Counted from the stretch's first letter, positions 1 to 7,989 are shown. The stretch: DNA of 23,580 nucleotides from Candidatus Bathyarchaeota archaeon (GCA_026014905.1 JAOZHK010000221.1:1-23580), one strand, 5' to 3'. Program-made: numbers and translations. The notes: generated from the letters alone by a model not told the origin.

Positions 1-651
1 AAATATGCACAGTACCTCCGCAGCCAAATCCAGATGGATCAGGTATTGTCGCGAATGGATCTTGGAAACCCCGTGCAAATTGCTGAAGAATATACTACCC
101 ATGCCTGTGTCGTGGATAAAGATCGAAATGTCATTGGGATGCACACAAGTCTTGGCAGTACTTTTGGTTCAAAAATTACTGCGAAAGGTACGGGTATTAT
201 CTTAAATAACAAAATGGCAGGTTATGATCCACGACTTGGTCAACCCCAGTCCATTCGCCCGGGCACAATTAAGCCCCCACCAAGTGGTGCGACGATCTTA
301 TTGAAGGATGAATCTCCATTTCTTGTAATTGGCGCTCCTGTTTTTTATAAACAGGTGACAGCTGTCGCTCGGATCATCCATAATCTCATTGATTACTCAA
401 TGGAGCTTCAAGATGCTATTAACTCCCCTCGAATATACGTCCAAACAGGTCATGTATTTCTCGAATCTCGGTTACCTCCTAACGTACCTAACGTGCTCAG
501 AGCGCTGGGACACTCTATCACGGTCGTGGACAAAGAATTCAATTTTGGCCAACCCACCAGTATCCTCATTGACTCAACCACTGGACTCCTTCATGGCGGA
601 GTCGATCGCGACCTACCGCATGGCTTAGACGCAATTACCATGGGTTACTAA
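1..651 (+). CDS. Gamma-glutamyltranspeptidase-like protein, C-terminal part (5' end outside window)
   Basis: The reading frame is open from base 1, so only the C-terminal portion is present. It matches the small (catalytic) subunit of the gamma-glutamyltranspeptidase family of N-terminal nucleophile hydrolases, which self-cleave and then use the new N-terminal Thr to transfer or hydrolyse a gamma-glutamyl group. The Thr-Thr-His that starts the small subunit is at codons 94-102, followed by a VVDKDRN stretch, SLGSTFGSK and GTGIILNN, all family hallmarks. Two other hallmarks are absent: the Ser-Ser-Met substrate loop reads PPPSGATILL, and the oxyanion Gly-Gly reads GAPVFY. A substrate other than glutathione is therefore possible, and classical activity is uncertain. 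The gene ends tail to tail with the nitroreductase gene, overlapping it by 3 bases. Family placement is firm; the exact reaction is not. Confidence 0.85.
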   Translation, partial: KYAQYLRSQIQMDQVLSRMDLGNPVQIAEEYTTHACVVDKDRNVIGMHTSLGSTFGSKITAKGTGIILNNKMAGYDPRLGQPQSIRPGTIKPPPSGATILLKDESPFLVIGAPVFYKQVTAVARIIHNLIDYSMELQDAINSPRIYVQTGHVFLESRLPPNVPNVLRALGHSITVVDKEFNFGQPTSILIDSTTGLLHGGVDRDLPHGLDAITMGY

Positions 652-1514
652 TCGCGCGCGGCTTGAGTTCCCGCAAGTGCTTTGCGGTCATACAGGATAG
701 AATCTTGGACACGCATCCGCTGAGATTTAATCGGAGCCTCATTCGGCCATCCGATAATGAGGTGGCATTGCGTGACCATGGTTTCTGGTAACTTGAGATA
801 CTCTTGAAGGCGTCGTTGGCTTTCTTCCCCATGTGTCAGCCAGCAAGCCCCAAGACCAAGTGCATGAGCCATCAAACACATGTGATCAGCTGCGGCTGCA
901 GCATCAAAAAACAGGTTTTGGGGTACCAGCTCATCAAAACGTAACGCTTGATAAATTCGGCGATCTTGGCAGACGACGATCATCACTCCTGCTTGGATCG
1001 GGATGTCACTGCGAATAAGACGCCATTCTTCAGGATCTCGTAGAATAGCGAATCGAGTAGCGGAGACATTACAGCCTTGGGGCGCCATGAGTCCTGCATA
1101 GAGAATTTCATCTAGTAACTCATCTGGGATAGGGCGCTCAGTAAATTGACGAATTGATCGACGATCATATAATAATTTTCTTACTGCAGTCATTTCACGG
1201 GTCGAGAAAGCTTCCGGGACTTGAGTGGGGAGGATAACCTGTTCACCTACCCGAACTTTCTGGGCGATCTCGATTAGTTGTCGACACCATGTAATGTCCG
1301 GTGAATCCGTGGCAAGATTTCGGGATTCCCAAATCTCAAGTAATTGCTGGGCCTGCTTACCAAATGCTGGGGGAGTTGACCGTTTTCCTTGAAGAATTCG
1401 ATAGAGGAAGACTTCAATGGTATGATGCGTCCGTTCATGAAGCAATGCGCGTAACACATTTTCATCAAGTACCATTAATTCCTCATGTGACAACCCATGA
1501 ATTGTTTGTGACAT
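648..1514 (-). CDS. Nitroreductase-family FMN oxidoreductase with N-terminal extension
   Basis: This 288-residue protein has a nitroreductase-like fold from about residue 115 onward. The family start signature RRSIRQF lies at 118-124, followed by an AGLMAPQGCN segment and a C-terminal half with GACWLTHG and IIGWPNE. Such enzymes bind FMN and use NAD(P)H to reduce nitro compounds, quinones or flavins; the substrate here cannot be told. Residues 1-110 form a predominantly helical extension that I do not recognise and that typical 170-220-residue nitroreductases lack. The ATG start is backed by GAGGG six bases upstream (1521-1525) and a TATA-like TTATAAAG at 1558-1565. The stop codon overlaps the end of the convergent upstream gene. 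Confidence 0.85.
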   Translation of the reverse strand: MSQTIHGLSHEELMVLDENVLRALLHERTHHTIEVFLYRILQGKRSTPPAFGKQAQQLLEIWESRNLATDSPDITWCRQLIEIAQKVRVGEQVILPTQVPEAFSTREMTAVRKLLYDRRSIRQFTERPIPDELLDEILYAGLMAPQGCNVSATRFAILRDPEEWRLIRSDIPIQAGVMIVVCQDRRIYQALRFDELVPQNLFFDAAAAADHMCLMAHALGLGACWLTHGEESQRRLQEYLKLPETMVTQCHLIIGWPNEAPIKSQRMRVQDSILYDRKALAGTQAARD

Positions 1515-1556
1515 CTCTTTCCCTCAAAACATGCTATAGAAAGTTATATTTTCAAA

Positions 1557-1567
1557 ACTTTATAATC
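1557..1567 (-). promoter_or_regulatory. TATA-like promoter of the nitroreductase gene
   Basis: On the minus strand the sequence reads GATTATAAAG. It lies about 50 bases before the ATG at 1514 and would place transcription start near 1536, leaving a leader of about 22 nt that contains the GAGGG ribosome binding site. Inferred from spacing only. Confidence 0.4.
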
Positions 1568-1620
1568 CTACCTTCTACGACGCACGTGTGTCCTGTCAGA
1601 AACACGTCGATAACAGGGGT

Positions 1621-2154
1621 TTAATTGATCTGCTCTTGATAGAGCTTCATAGCATAGAGAATGATTTCCTTTGCGTGTTCAGCATTTTCCCAGTTATTGA
1701 ATTTCACCCACTTACTTGGTTCCAGGCGTTTATATGTTTCAAAGAATTCCTGGATTTCTTTTAAGACATGAGGATGGGTGTCGGATAAATCATGAAATCC
1801 AGCAAATCGAGGGTCTTGCACTGGTACTGCGAGAATTTTAGGGTCGCGTCCCTGTTCATCTTCCATCATTAATAAGCCAATAGGACGGGTTTTGATCAAA
1901 CATCCGACTTCAAATGGCTCGTAGGAGAGCACCATGATATCTAAGGGATCATTATCGTCAAACCAGGTCTGAGGGATAAAGCCATATTCTACGGGAAAGA
2001 CGATGGATGAGTGAATTACTCGATCAAGAACAAAAACTTCCCATTCATCGTGATATTCGTATTTATCTCGCGATCGACTAATGACTTCGATCACCGCGTT
2101 CATTTCATCGGGAGGTTTGTCGCCAGAAGGGATCTCTCGCCATAGATTAACCAT
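1621..2154 (-). CDS. ppa: Inorganic pyrophosphatase, family I
   Basis: A soluble cytoplasmic enzyme of 177 residues that hydrolyses pyrophosphate to phosphate and so pulls biosynthetic reactions forward. All catalytic residues known from E. coli PPase can be matched: K31 and E33 (KYEY), R45, Y57 (VEYGFIP), the metal-binding Asp trio D67, D69 and D72 in FDDNDPLDIMV, then D99, D104 and K106 (DPKILAVP). Length is normal for the family. The ATG has AGGAGA eight bases upstream (2163-2168) and a TATA-like element at 2190-2197, so it probably has its own promoter although it lies downstream of the FMN oxidoreductase on the same strand. Function is clear. Confidence 0.96.
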   Translation of the reverse strand: MVNLWREIPSGDKPPDEMNAVIEVISRSRDKYEYHDEWEVFVLDRVIHSSIVFPVEYGFIPQTWFDDNDPLDIMVLSYEPFEVGCLIKTRPIGLLMMEDEQGRDPKILAVPVQDPRFAGFHDLSDTHPHVLKEIQEFFETYKRLEPSKWVKFNNWENAEHAKEIILYAMKLYQEQIN

Positions 2155-2188
2155 TGAAGATGTCTCCTATACATATGACGTGCGAACG

Positions 2189-2198
2189 GTTTTATATG
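2189..2198 (-). promoter_or_regulatory. TATA-like promoter of the pyrophosphatase gene
   Basis: The minus strand reads CATATAAAAC here. The distance gives a predicted start near 2168-2170 and a very short leader with the AGGAGA ribosome binding site. The element sits in the 56-base gap after the upstream gene. Confidence 0.45.
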
Positions 2199-2210
2199 AT
2201 TTCTGAAACT

Positions 2211-3227
2211 TTAGAGGGCTAAGATACCCATAGGAACGTCCTTGACGTCTGACACACCGGTTAACTGCATCGCACGAGTGAGCTCCAGAGTCAGTAGTTC
2301 AAAGAGCTTGGTGACTCCCGCTGCACCCCCTGCATTATATCCCCAGATCGTGGGTCTTCCTACCAATACAGCTTTGGCTCCCAATGCCAAGGCTTTTAAG
2401 ATATCGGTTCCATGGCGAATACCTCCATCCATGAGAACATCTACTTTTCGTCCCACGGCGTCCGCAATTTCGGGCAACACGTCAACAGCAGATTGGGCGC
2501 AATCCAATGCATGGCCCGCATGATTGGAAACAATGAGGGCATCAACCCCGGCTGCGACACAAAGCTCAGCATCCTCGGCGCTTAAAATGCCTTTTATGAT
2601 AAAGGGAAGGGTCGTCCATTTGCGAATTGTTTGAAGCTCCTCCATAGACTTAAAACTCCAGTCGAGGTGCCATGTTGATGAATGCGTATACTGCTGGAGG
2701 CCTGCTGCTGAATCCACATCGATTCCCACGGCAAAACATCCTGCTTCTTCAGCAATCCTAAAACACGTTTTCAATTCCTCTAGATCGTGCAAAGGCTTGA
2801 TAATCCATGCCATCTTCTTATCAGGAATCTGAGCCAATGCTTTGATGGTGTCATGCGGTTGAGGATAACCGATAAAACACAAAGTGTGCTGCTCCTGACA
2901 GCCCTTAATAACCTCGTGATAATCAACTGAGGATCCTGCAATAGGCGCAGCAAAAACTGGGGTCTTTGCTGAGACTCCAAGCACTTCAATGGAAGTATCC
3001 ACTTCATTGATCCGATGAATCAACCTTGTTCGAAGACGCATCTCATCCAACGCGGATCGATTTCGAAGGAAACTGGATCCAGTAATGCTGCCAACATTTG
3101 ACCCACAATAGTTCTCCGCCCGGGTTTGACCAAAACGTTTCGCTAAGGCTTTTAATGCATATTGACGAATTTCCTCAATAGATACGTAATCTTTTGGAGT
3201 TTTTGTTTGACTCAAAATACGCCTCAC
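2211..3227 (-). CDS. FMN-dependent 2-hydroxy-acid oxidase/dehydrogenase-like protein
   Basis: This 338-residue TIM-barrel flavoprotein belongs to the family that includes glycolate oxidase, lactate dehydrogenase (FMN) and, more distantly, type II isopentenyl-diphosphate isomerase. Lys212 (PFIIKG), the SNHxG segment with the catalytic-base His236, the FMN-phosphate segment DGGIR (267-271) and VGRP (289-292) are all present. The Arg that normally binds the substrate carboxylate in SNHGGR is His239 here (SNHAGHALD), and the usual QLY motif around residue 120 reads FIGYPQ. The substrate is therefore likely not a simple 2-hydroxy acid, or it is held differently. The start is GTG; no other good start lies upstream and no convincing ribosome binding site precedes it. 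It is transcribed away from glpK. Confidence 0.82.
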   Translation of the reverse strand: MRRILSQTKTPKDYVSIEEIRQYALKALAKRFGQTRAENYCGSNVGSITGSSFLRNRSALDEMRLRTRLIHRINEVDTSIEVLGVSAKTPVFAAPIAGSSVDYHEVIKGCQEQHTLCFIGYPQPHDTIKALAQIPDKKMAWIIKPLHDLEELKTCFRIAEEAGCFAVGIDVDSAAGLQQYTHSSTWHLDWSFKSMEELQTIRKWTTLPFIIKGILSAEDAELCVAAGVDALIVSNHAGHALDCAQSAVDVLPEIADAVGRKVDVLMDGGIRHGTDILKALALGAKAVLVGRPTIWGYNAGGAAGVTKLFELLTLELTRAMQLTGVSDVKDVPMGILAL

Positions 3228-3257
3228 TCCGTCTCTGGATTACCAAGACAGTGAAGC

Positions 3258-3269
3258 AGATATTTAAGT
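3258..3269. promoter_or_regulatory. Shared A/T element in the divergent glpK / FMN-oxidoreductase region
   Basis: The 124-base divergent gap holds one strong A/T element, AGATATTTAAGT, readable as a TATA box on both strands. On the minus strand it lies about 35 bases before the GTG of the FMN enzyme. On the plus strand it would start glpK transcription near 3290, just before the CG palindrome at 3293-3306. Inference from position. Confidence 0.4.
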
Positions 3270-3292
3270 GTTCAAAGCGCTGAATCTTTTCT

Positions 3293-3306
3293 TACGCGCG
3301 CGCGTA
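3293..3306. repeat. 14-bp perfect palindrome TA(CG)5TA upstream of glpK
   Basis: TACGCGCGCGCGTA is its own reverse complement and lies about 45 bases before the glpK ATG, in the presumed 5' leader or just after the transcription start. The 12-base core A(CG)5T recurs at 18163-18174 before the KaiC-like ATPase gene. It could be an operator or a Z-DNA-prone element; nothing here decides between them. Confidence 0.6.
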
Positions 3307-3351
3307 TTAGGGGCGCCAGAGGAAGGCGAGTGCGTGTAGGTTGGGAAACAT

Positions 3352-4860
3352 ATGAAAAAATATATCCTCGCATTAGATCAAGGTACTACAAATTCTCGAG
3401 CGATAGTCTTCGACCACACGGCTTGTATAGTTTCTTCTGCACAAGATCAGATCAAATCTTATTATCCTCGCCCAGGAGACGTTGAACAAAATCCTCAGGA
3501 ACTCTGGATCACTCAATTGACGGTGGCTCAACAAGCACTCAATACCGCGCGTATTCCAGTATCTCAGGTCGTAGGTATTGGCCTGACTAATCAACGAGAG
3601 ACCACAATTCTCTGGGATAAATCAAGTGGACAACCCCTCTATAATGCGATTAGTTGGCAATGCCGCCGTACGGCTGATCTTTGCACTGAGCTGAAGCGGA
3701 GTGACTGGGCACCAATCATTCAGGACAAAACAGGATTAATTGTCGATCCGTATTTTTCGGGAACAAAGATTCAATGGATTTTAGATCATGTCCCAGGTGC
3801 TCGTGACTTAGCAGAGAAGGGGCGTGTTCTGTTTGGGACAGTCGACACTTGGCTTCTCTGGAAGCTGAGTGGAGGTAAACTGCATCTCACTGATTATACT
3901 AATGCGTCGCGAACCATGCTTTTCAATATTCAGACTCTTCAATGGGATCCCGAATTACTTGATCTCTTTCAGATTCCAGCCTCCCTCCTTCCCGAAGTAC
4001 GGGCATCTAGCGATTATTATGGGACTACAGATTCCAAGGTGTTTGGTCACGCATTACCAATTACTGGCGTAGCTGGAGATCAACAGGCAGCGCTTTTCGG
4101 TCAATGCTGTTTTTACCCTGGCATGGCTAAAACAACCTATGGTACCGGATGTTTTGTTCTTCTTAACATTGGGGACGAATTGTCTTCTTCCTCGTCTGGG
4201 TTGGTCACGACTCTCGCCGCATCCTCCTCCCCATCAGCCCAGTATGCCTTAGAAGGAAGCATATTTAACGCCGGAGCAGCGATTCAATGGCTAAAAGATG
4301 GCATACATATGATTGACCATATAGCGGACAGCGAACAACACGCCACCCAGGTTTCCACTACTGAAGGAGTCTATATTGTTCCCGCCTACTCCGGATTGGG
4401 TGCTCCCCATTGGGATCCCACTGCTCGAGGCCTCATAATTGGGATCACTCGTGGCACAACCACGCAGCACATTGTTCGAGCTAGTCTCGAAGCGAGTGCT
4501 TATCAAGTTGCTGATGTGCTTCACTGCATGGAACGGGATGCCAAACAACCAATATCCGAATTACGAGTTGACGGAGGCGCGAGTAGCAATAATTTTCTGA
4601 TGCAATACCAAGCCGACATCTTAGGAATCCCTGTCATTCGACCAAAGAATTCGGAGACCACTGCTCTCGGTGCTGCTTTTTTAGCTGGTCTCGCATCTGA
4701 TGTCTGGACATCGTATCATGAATTGGAATCACTATGGGTTCCCGATCATTCCTTCACTCCTCAAATGACCCCTCAAGTCAGACAGCGTGTACTTCATCAA
4801 TGGACTAAAGCAGTCGCGCGAGCGAAAGGATGGACTCTCGGAGAAGCTCACGAATCATGA
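3352..4860 (+). CDS. glpK: Glycerol kinase
   Basis: A 502-residue FGGY-family kinase that phosphorylates glycerol with ATP to sn-glycerol 3-phosphate in the cytoplasm. Visible family features are the phosphate-binding DQGTTNSR (9-16), the glycerol ligands R82-E83 (NQRET), Y134 (DPYFSGTK) and D243-Q244 (GVAGDQQAALFG), and the second ATP loop KTTYGTGCF. Length equals that of the bacterial enzyme. It opens an operon: its TGA overlaps the ATG of the next gene (ATGA), so the kinase and the glycerol-3-phosphate dehydrogenase are translationally coupled. The ATG is at 3352, with a weak purine run GGTTGGGAAA before it. A perfect CG palindrome lies in the upstream region. Confidence 0.97.
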   Translation: MKKYILALDQGTTNSRAIVFDHTACIVSSAQDQIKSYYPRPGDVEQNPQELWITQLTVAQQALNTARIPVSQVVGIGLTNQRETTILWDKSSGQPLYNAISWQCRRTADLCTELKRSDWAPIIQDKTGLIVDPYFSGTKIQWILDHVPGARDLAEKGRVLFGTVDTWLLWKLSGGKLHLTDYTNASRTMLFNIQTLQWDPELLDLFQIPASLLPEVRASSDYYGTTDSKVFGHALPITGVAGDQQAALFGQCCFYPGMAKTTYGTGCFVLLNIGDELSSSSSGLVTTLAASSSPSAQYALEGSIFNAGAAIQWLKDGIHMIDHIADSEQHATQVSTTEGVYIVPAYSGLGAPHWDPTARGLIIGITRGTTTQHIVRASLEASAYQVADVLHCMERDAKQPISELRVDGGASSNNFLMQYQADILGIPVIRPKNSETTALGAAFLAGLASDVWTSYHELESLWVPDHSFTPQMTPQVRQRVLHQWTKAVARAKGWTLGEAHES

Positions 4861-6320
4861 CATCCATCATCATTATTGGCGGAGGCATTATTGGAACTCT
4901 CCTCGCCCGTGAACTAGCAAAATACAAACTCACAGTAACCCTTATCGAGAAAGAAATTGACATCGCTTTTGGATCCACCAAAGCAAATAGCGGTATCATC
5001 CACGCGGGATATGATGATTCTCCGCATACCATGAAGGCACGATTATGTGCCTACGGAAATACACTCTGGCCGACGCTCGCTCAACAACTCCGCATTCCTT
5101 TCACTCAACCTGGATCCCTTGTTATCGCAACAGCTATTGAAGACTATACAAGTCTTGAAACGCTTCAGAAGCGAGGACAACAGAATGGCGTCCCCGCACT
5201 CCAACTCATCGACAACCCTACTACCCTGCGAAGACTCGAACCCAACCTTACCCCACACGCGATCGCGGCCCTTCATGCTCCCACTGCAGGACTCACCTCT
5301 CCCTACGAAGCCGCCATTGCTGCAGCCGAGAATGCGCGAGCAAACGGCGTTCGCATAATCTTAAGCCAACCTGTACAACGCATTACCATTAAAACAGGCA
5401 AAGTAACCGGGCTATACACGCCCAATGGGTTCTGGCCCGCAGACTACATCATCAATACAGCGGGGCTTTACGCGGATACCATTTCATCTTTAGCAGGCAT
5501 CGCCACCTTCTCGATTACACCAGTCAAAGGTGAATACCTCCTTTATGATAAACAATTAACGAACATAGTCAATCATATTCTCTTCCCCCTTCCCTCCCTA
5601 AAGAGTAAAGGAGTTGTTGTTACACAGACAATACATGGTAGCCTTCTTCTCGGTCCCACTGCAACCCCCACACACCACAAACAAGATCTCGCGACCACGA
5701 CCTCAGGCCGCCAAGAAGTCCTCACAGAAGCGCATAAACTGGTACCTCTTCTCAAGCAATATCATGACCAAAGCATCACCTCCTTTTCTGGACTCAGGGC
5801 AGAAGCAGACACCGATGACTTCATAATAGAAGCATATGAAGAGCCCTACGGTTTCATTAATGTGGCAGGCATCAAATCACCTGGATTAACCGCAGCACCC
5901 GCTATTGCTGACAAGATAATAACCATGCTTGAGGACTATATCGGAGCACTTAAAGAGAAGACTACAGTTAAATGCACTCGTACGCCTATCCCTCGCCCTA
6001 TTACCACTGCACGAGACAAGAACACTCAGAGCCTCATCACGAATCATCCACGCTTTGGCCACCTCATATGCCGATGTGAACATGTTAGTGAGGGCGAAGT
6101 TATTGAAGCGATTCAACGAGGGGCTTCAACCTTGGACGGCATCAAGTTGCGGACCCGTGCAGGTATGGGGCGCTGTCAAGGAGGTTTCTGTACTCCTCAT
6201 CTCATTCACTTACTCACTCGCAAAACCGGAATGAAAGTTGAAGCAATTACCAAACGCGGAGGTACGAGCCATATTGTATCAAGCCCCGTAAGAGCTCAAT
6301 GGCGAGGTGAAAATACCTAA
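4857..6320 (+). CDS. glpA: FAD-dependent glycerol-3-phosphate dehydrogenase, GlpA type
   Basis: This 487-residue protein oxidises sn-glycerol 3-phosphate to dihydroxyacetone phosphate, passing electrons on through FAD. It begins with an FAD-binding GGGIIG (8-13), then TKANSGIIHAGYDD (41-54) of the DAO/GlpA family, and GFINVAGIKSPGLTAAPAIA near the end of the oxidoreductase domain. The C-terminus has a BFD-like [2Fe-2S] domain with ligands C405-x-C407 and C440-x4-C445, as in anaerobic GlpA. I chose the ATG overlapping the glpK stop, with GGAG at 4840, over an in-frame ATG 27 bases upstream. It ends TAATG, overlapping the next start by one base. From here to the DUF1667 gene the coding strand is markedly C-rich and G-poor. 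No membrane anchor is visible. Confidence 0.93.
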   Translation: MTSIIIIGGGIIGTLLARELAKYKLTVTLIEKEIDIAFGSTKANSGIIHAGYDDSPHTMKARLCAYGNTLWPTLAQQLRIPFTQPGSLVIATAIEDYTSLETLQKRGQQNGVPALQLIDNPTTLRRLEPNLTPHAIAALHAPTAGLTSPYEAAIAAAENARANGVRIILSQPVQRITIKTGKVTGLYTPNGFWPADYIINTAGLYADTISSLAGIATFSITPVKGEYLLYDKQLTNIVNHILFPLPSLKSKGVVVTQTIHGSLLLGPTATPTHHKQDLATTTSGRQEVLTEAHKLVPLLKQYHDQSITSFSGLRAEADTDDFIIEAYEEPYGFINVAGIKSPGLTAAPAIADKIITMLEDYIGALKEKTTVKCTRTPIPRPITTARDKNTQSLITNHPRFGHLICRCEHVSEGEVIEAIQRGASTLDGIKLRTRAGMGRCQGGFCTPHLIHLLTRKTGMKVEAITKRGGTSHIVSSPVRAQWRGENT

Positions 6321-7567
6321 TGGCAGAGAATCTCGACTTAGCCATCATCGGTGGTGGTGCTGCTGGTCTCGCTGCCGCGATCGCAGCAACCGCCGCAGGA
6401 ATCAAAGATGTTTGTATCTTTGAACGAGAGGCTTGGCTAGGGGGGATTTTACCTCAATGTATTCACACTGGGTTTGGATTGCAATATTTCAATGAAAACT
6501 TAACCGGTCCCGAATACATCACCCGATTTATTGAGAAGGTCCACCAGCTACAGATCACGCATCGTTTGAACACCCTAGTTACCCATATCTCCCCAAGTAA
6601 AGCAATAACCTATGTTAATTCCCTGGAAGGAGTATCCCATCTTCAAGCAGACGCTATAGTCTTAGCAATGGGCTGTCGGGAACGCCCTCGAGGCGCAATT
6701 AATATCCCTGGTGATCGACCTGCAGGGATACTCACAGCTGGAACCGCTCAACGACTCCTCGACATCGACGGATATCTACCGGGTAGACGGATTGTCATTT
6801 TAGGGTCGGGAGACGTCGGCCTAATCATGGCGCGCCGCTTCACCATGGAGGGCGCCACAGTTAAAGCCGTAATTGAGCAACTTCCCTATCCTGGAGGCTT
6901 ACGCCGAAACATCGTGCAATGTCTCCACGATTTTCACATCCCCCTACTCCTCAATCACACCATCACTGCCATTCACGGCGCGGATCGTGTCGAACACGTT
7001 GACATCGTACAGCTTGATTCCCACTCTCATCCGATTCCAAACACACAACGCACACTTGCATGTGACACACTCATACTATCTGTAGGATTAATCCCAGAAA
7101 ACGAACTCTCACATAGCATCAAGCTGCAGATGTCAAGGAACACTGGCGGCCCTCGCGTGAACGAACAACTGGAAACCTCGAAACAAGGAGTCTTCGCCTG
7201 CGGCAATGTGGTTCATGTCACCGATCTCGTGGATCATGTCACTCGTTCGGGACAGAAAGCAGGAATATCTGCAGCAAAATTTATCCACCATCAGCATCCA
7301 TCACCCACTCACCACATTCAACTCACGCCAAATCCCAATATCCGCTATCTTGTCCCCCACCTCATCAACTACCATAAGCCATTCACCATGTATCTCCGGG
7401 TCAGACATCCCCTCCGACAAGCCACAATCGCGCTAGGAAACCTAGTTCTCGGATACCGTCAGCGCGTTACTCCCTCCGAACTCATCACACTACATGTAGA
7501 TCCCGCAAAGATCATTAAGGCGAATTCCATTGAAGTTTCAATAACTGGAATCCCAGACCTCCGGTGA
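6320..7567 (+). CDS. NAD(P)/FAD-dependent oxidoreductase of the glycerol operon
   Basis: A 415-residue two-dinucleotide-fold flavoprotein. The FAD motif GGGAAGLAAA is at 11-20, a CIHTGFGLQYFNEN segment at 47-60, the second nucleotide motif LGSGDVG at 161-167, and an FAD-binding VFACGNVV near residue 290. This subfamily accompanies GlpA-like dehydrogenases and DUF1667 proteins in bacteria and archaea. It probably takes electrons from the GlpA-type subunit, filling the place of GlpB, and passes them to NAD or another carrier. Its start overlaps the glpA stop (TAATG). A His-rich stretch follows at about residues 320-332. The exact electron acceptor cannot be read from the sequence. Confidence 0.88.
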   Translation: MAENLDLAIIGGGAAGLAAAIAATAAGIKDVCIFEREAWLGGILPQCIHTGFGLQYFNENLTGPEYITRFIEKVHQLQITHRLNTLVTHISPSKAITYVNSLEGVSHLQADAIVLAMGCRERPRGAINIPGDRPAGILTAGTAQRLLDIDGYLPGRRIVILGSGDVGLIMARRFTMEGATVKAVIEQLPYPGGLRRNIVQCLHDFHIPLLLNHTITAIHGADRVEHVDIVQLDSHSHPIPNTQRTLACDTLILSVGLIPENELSHSIKLQMSRNTGGPRVNEQLETSKQGVFACGNVVHVTDLVDHVTRSGQKAGISAAKFIHHQHPSPTHHIQLTPNPNIRYLVPHLINYHKPFTMYLRVRHPLRQATIALGNLVLGYRQRVTPSELITLHVDPAKIIKANSIEVSITGIPDLR

Positions 7568-7576
7568 AGATAACGC

Positions 7577-7963
7577 ATGACACAACATGAGGTTCCCTGT
7601 ATCCTATGCCCCGTCAGTTGCCAAGCGCGCGTAGAAAGGGATGCAGCGGGCAATATATCGATCATAAATCTAGAGTGTCAACAAGGAGAGCATTACATCA
7701 AACAAGAACTCGAGGCACCTCTCCGAGATATATTCACAACGATTTCGATAACCGGAGCAAACATCACTCGGTTACCCGTTCGAACCAGTCAACCGGTGCC
7801 GAAACACGAAGTGATGAATTGTATGCGCGCGTTAGCCAAGCTCCAGATGAAAGCGCCAGTCCAAATGGGCACCGTGATTCATTATAATCTCCTAAATCTT
7901 GGCATTGACGTTATCGCAACTCGAACGCTTTTATCACGTACCTCTCAAAGAGGAATGGATTAA
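7577..7963 (+). CDS. DUF1667 four-cysteine protein of the glycerol operon
   Basis: A small protein of 128 residues with C8-x2-C11-x3-C15 and C34, followed by PLRDIFTT, the LPVRTSQPVPK strand and APVQMGTVI, the pattern of DUF1667. The four Cys could bind an iron-sulfur cluster or a metal. The family is found next to the FAD oxidoreductase upstream and GlpA; a role as a third electron-transfer subunit is the usual proposal, but it is an inference from neighbourhood. The gene follows after 9 bases and closes the operon. The ATG start (7577) is preceded by GAAGATAACGC, a weak binding site; translational coupling is likely. Confidence 0.85.
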   Translation: MTQHEVPCILCPVSCQARVERDAAGNISIINLECQQGEHYIKQELEAPLRDIFTTISITGANITRLPVRTSQPVPKHEVMNCMRALAKLQMKAPVQMGTVIHYNLLNLGIDVIATRTLLSRTSQRGMD

Positions 7964-7989
7964 CTCTCTTTCGCGCCGCCAAGCCCACC

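Noticed and set aside
1572..1610. Imperfect hairpin CGACGTGT...ACACGTGCGTCG after the pyrophosphatase gene as a terminator
   Set aside because: The right arm needs a four-base bulge and no T-run follows; archaeal terminators do not usually need a hairpin, so support is too weak.
4830..4856. Earlier ATG for glpA inside glpK
   Set aside because: The ATGA overlap at 4857 gives the family N-terminus directly before the FAD motif and has a GGAG upstream.
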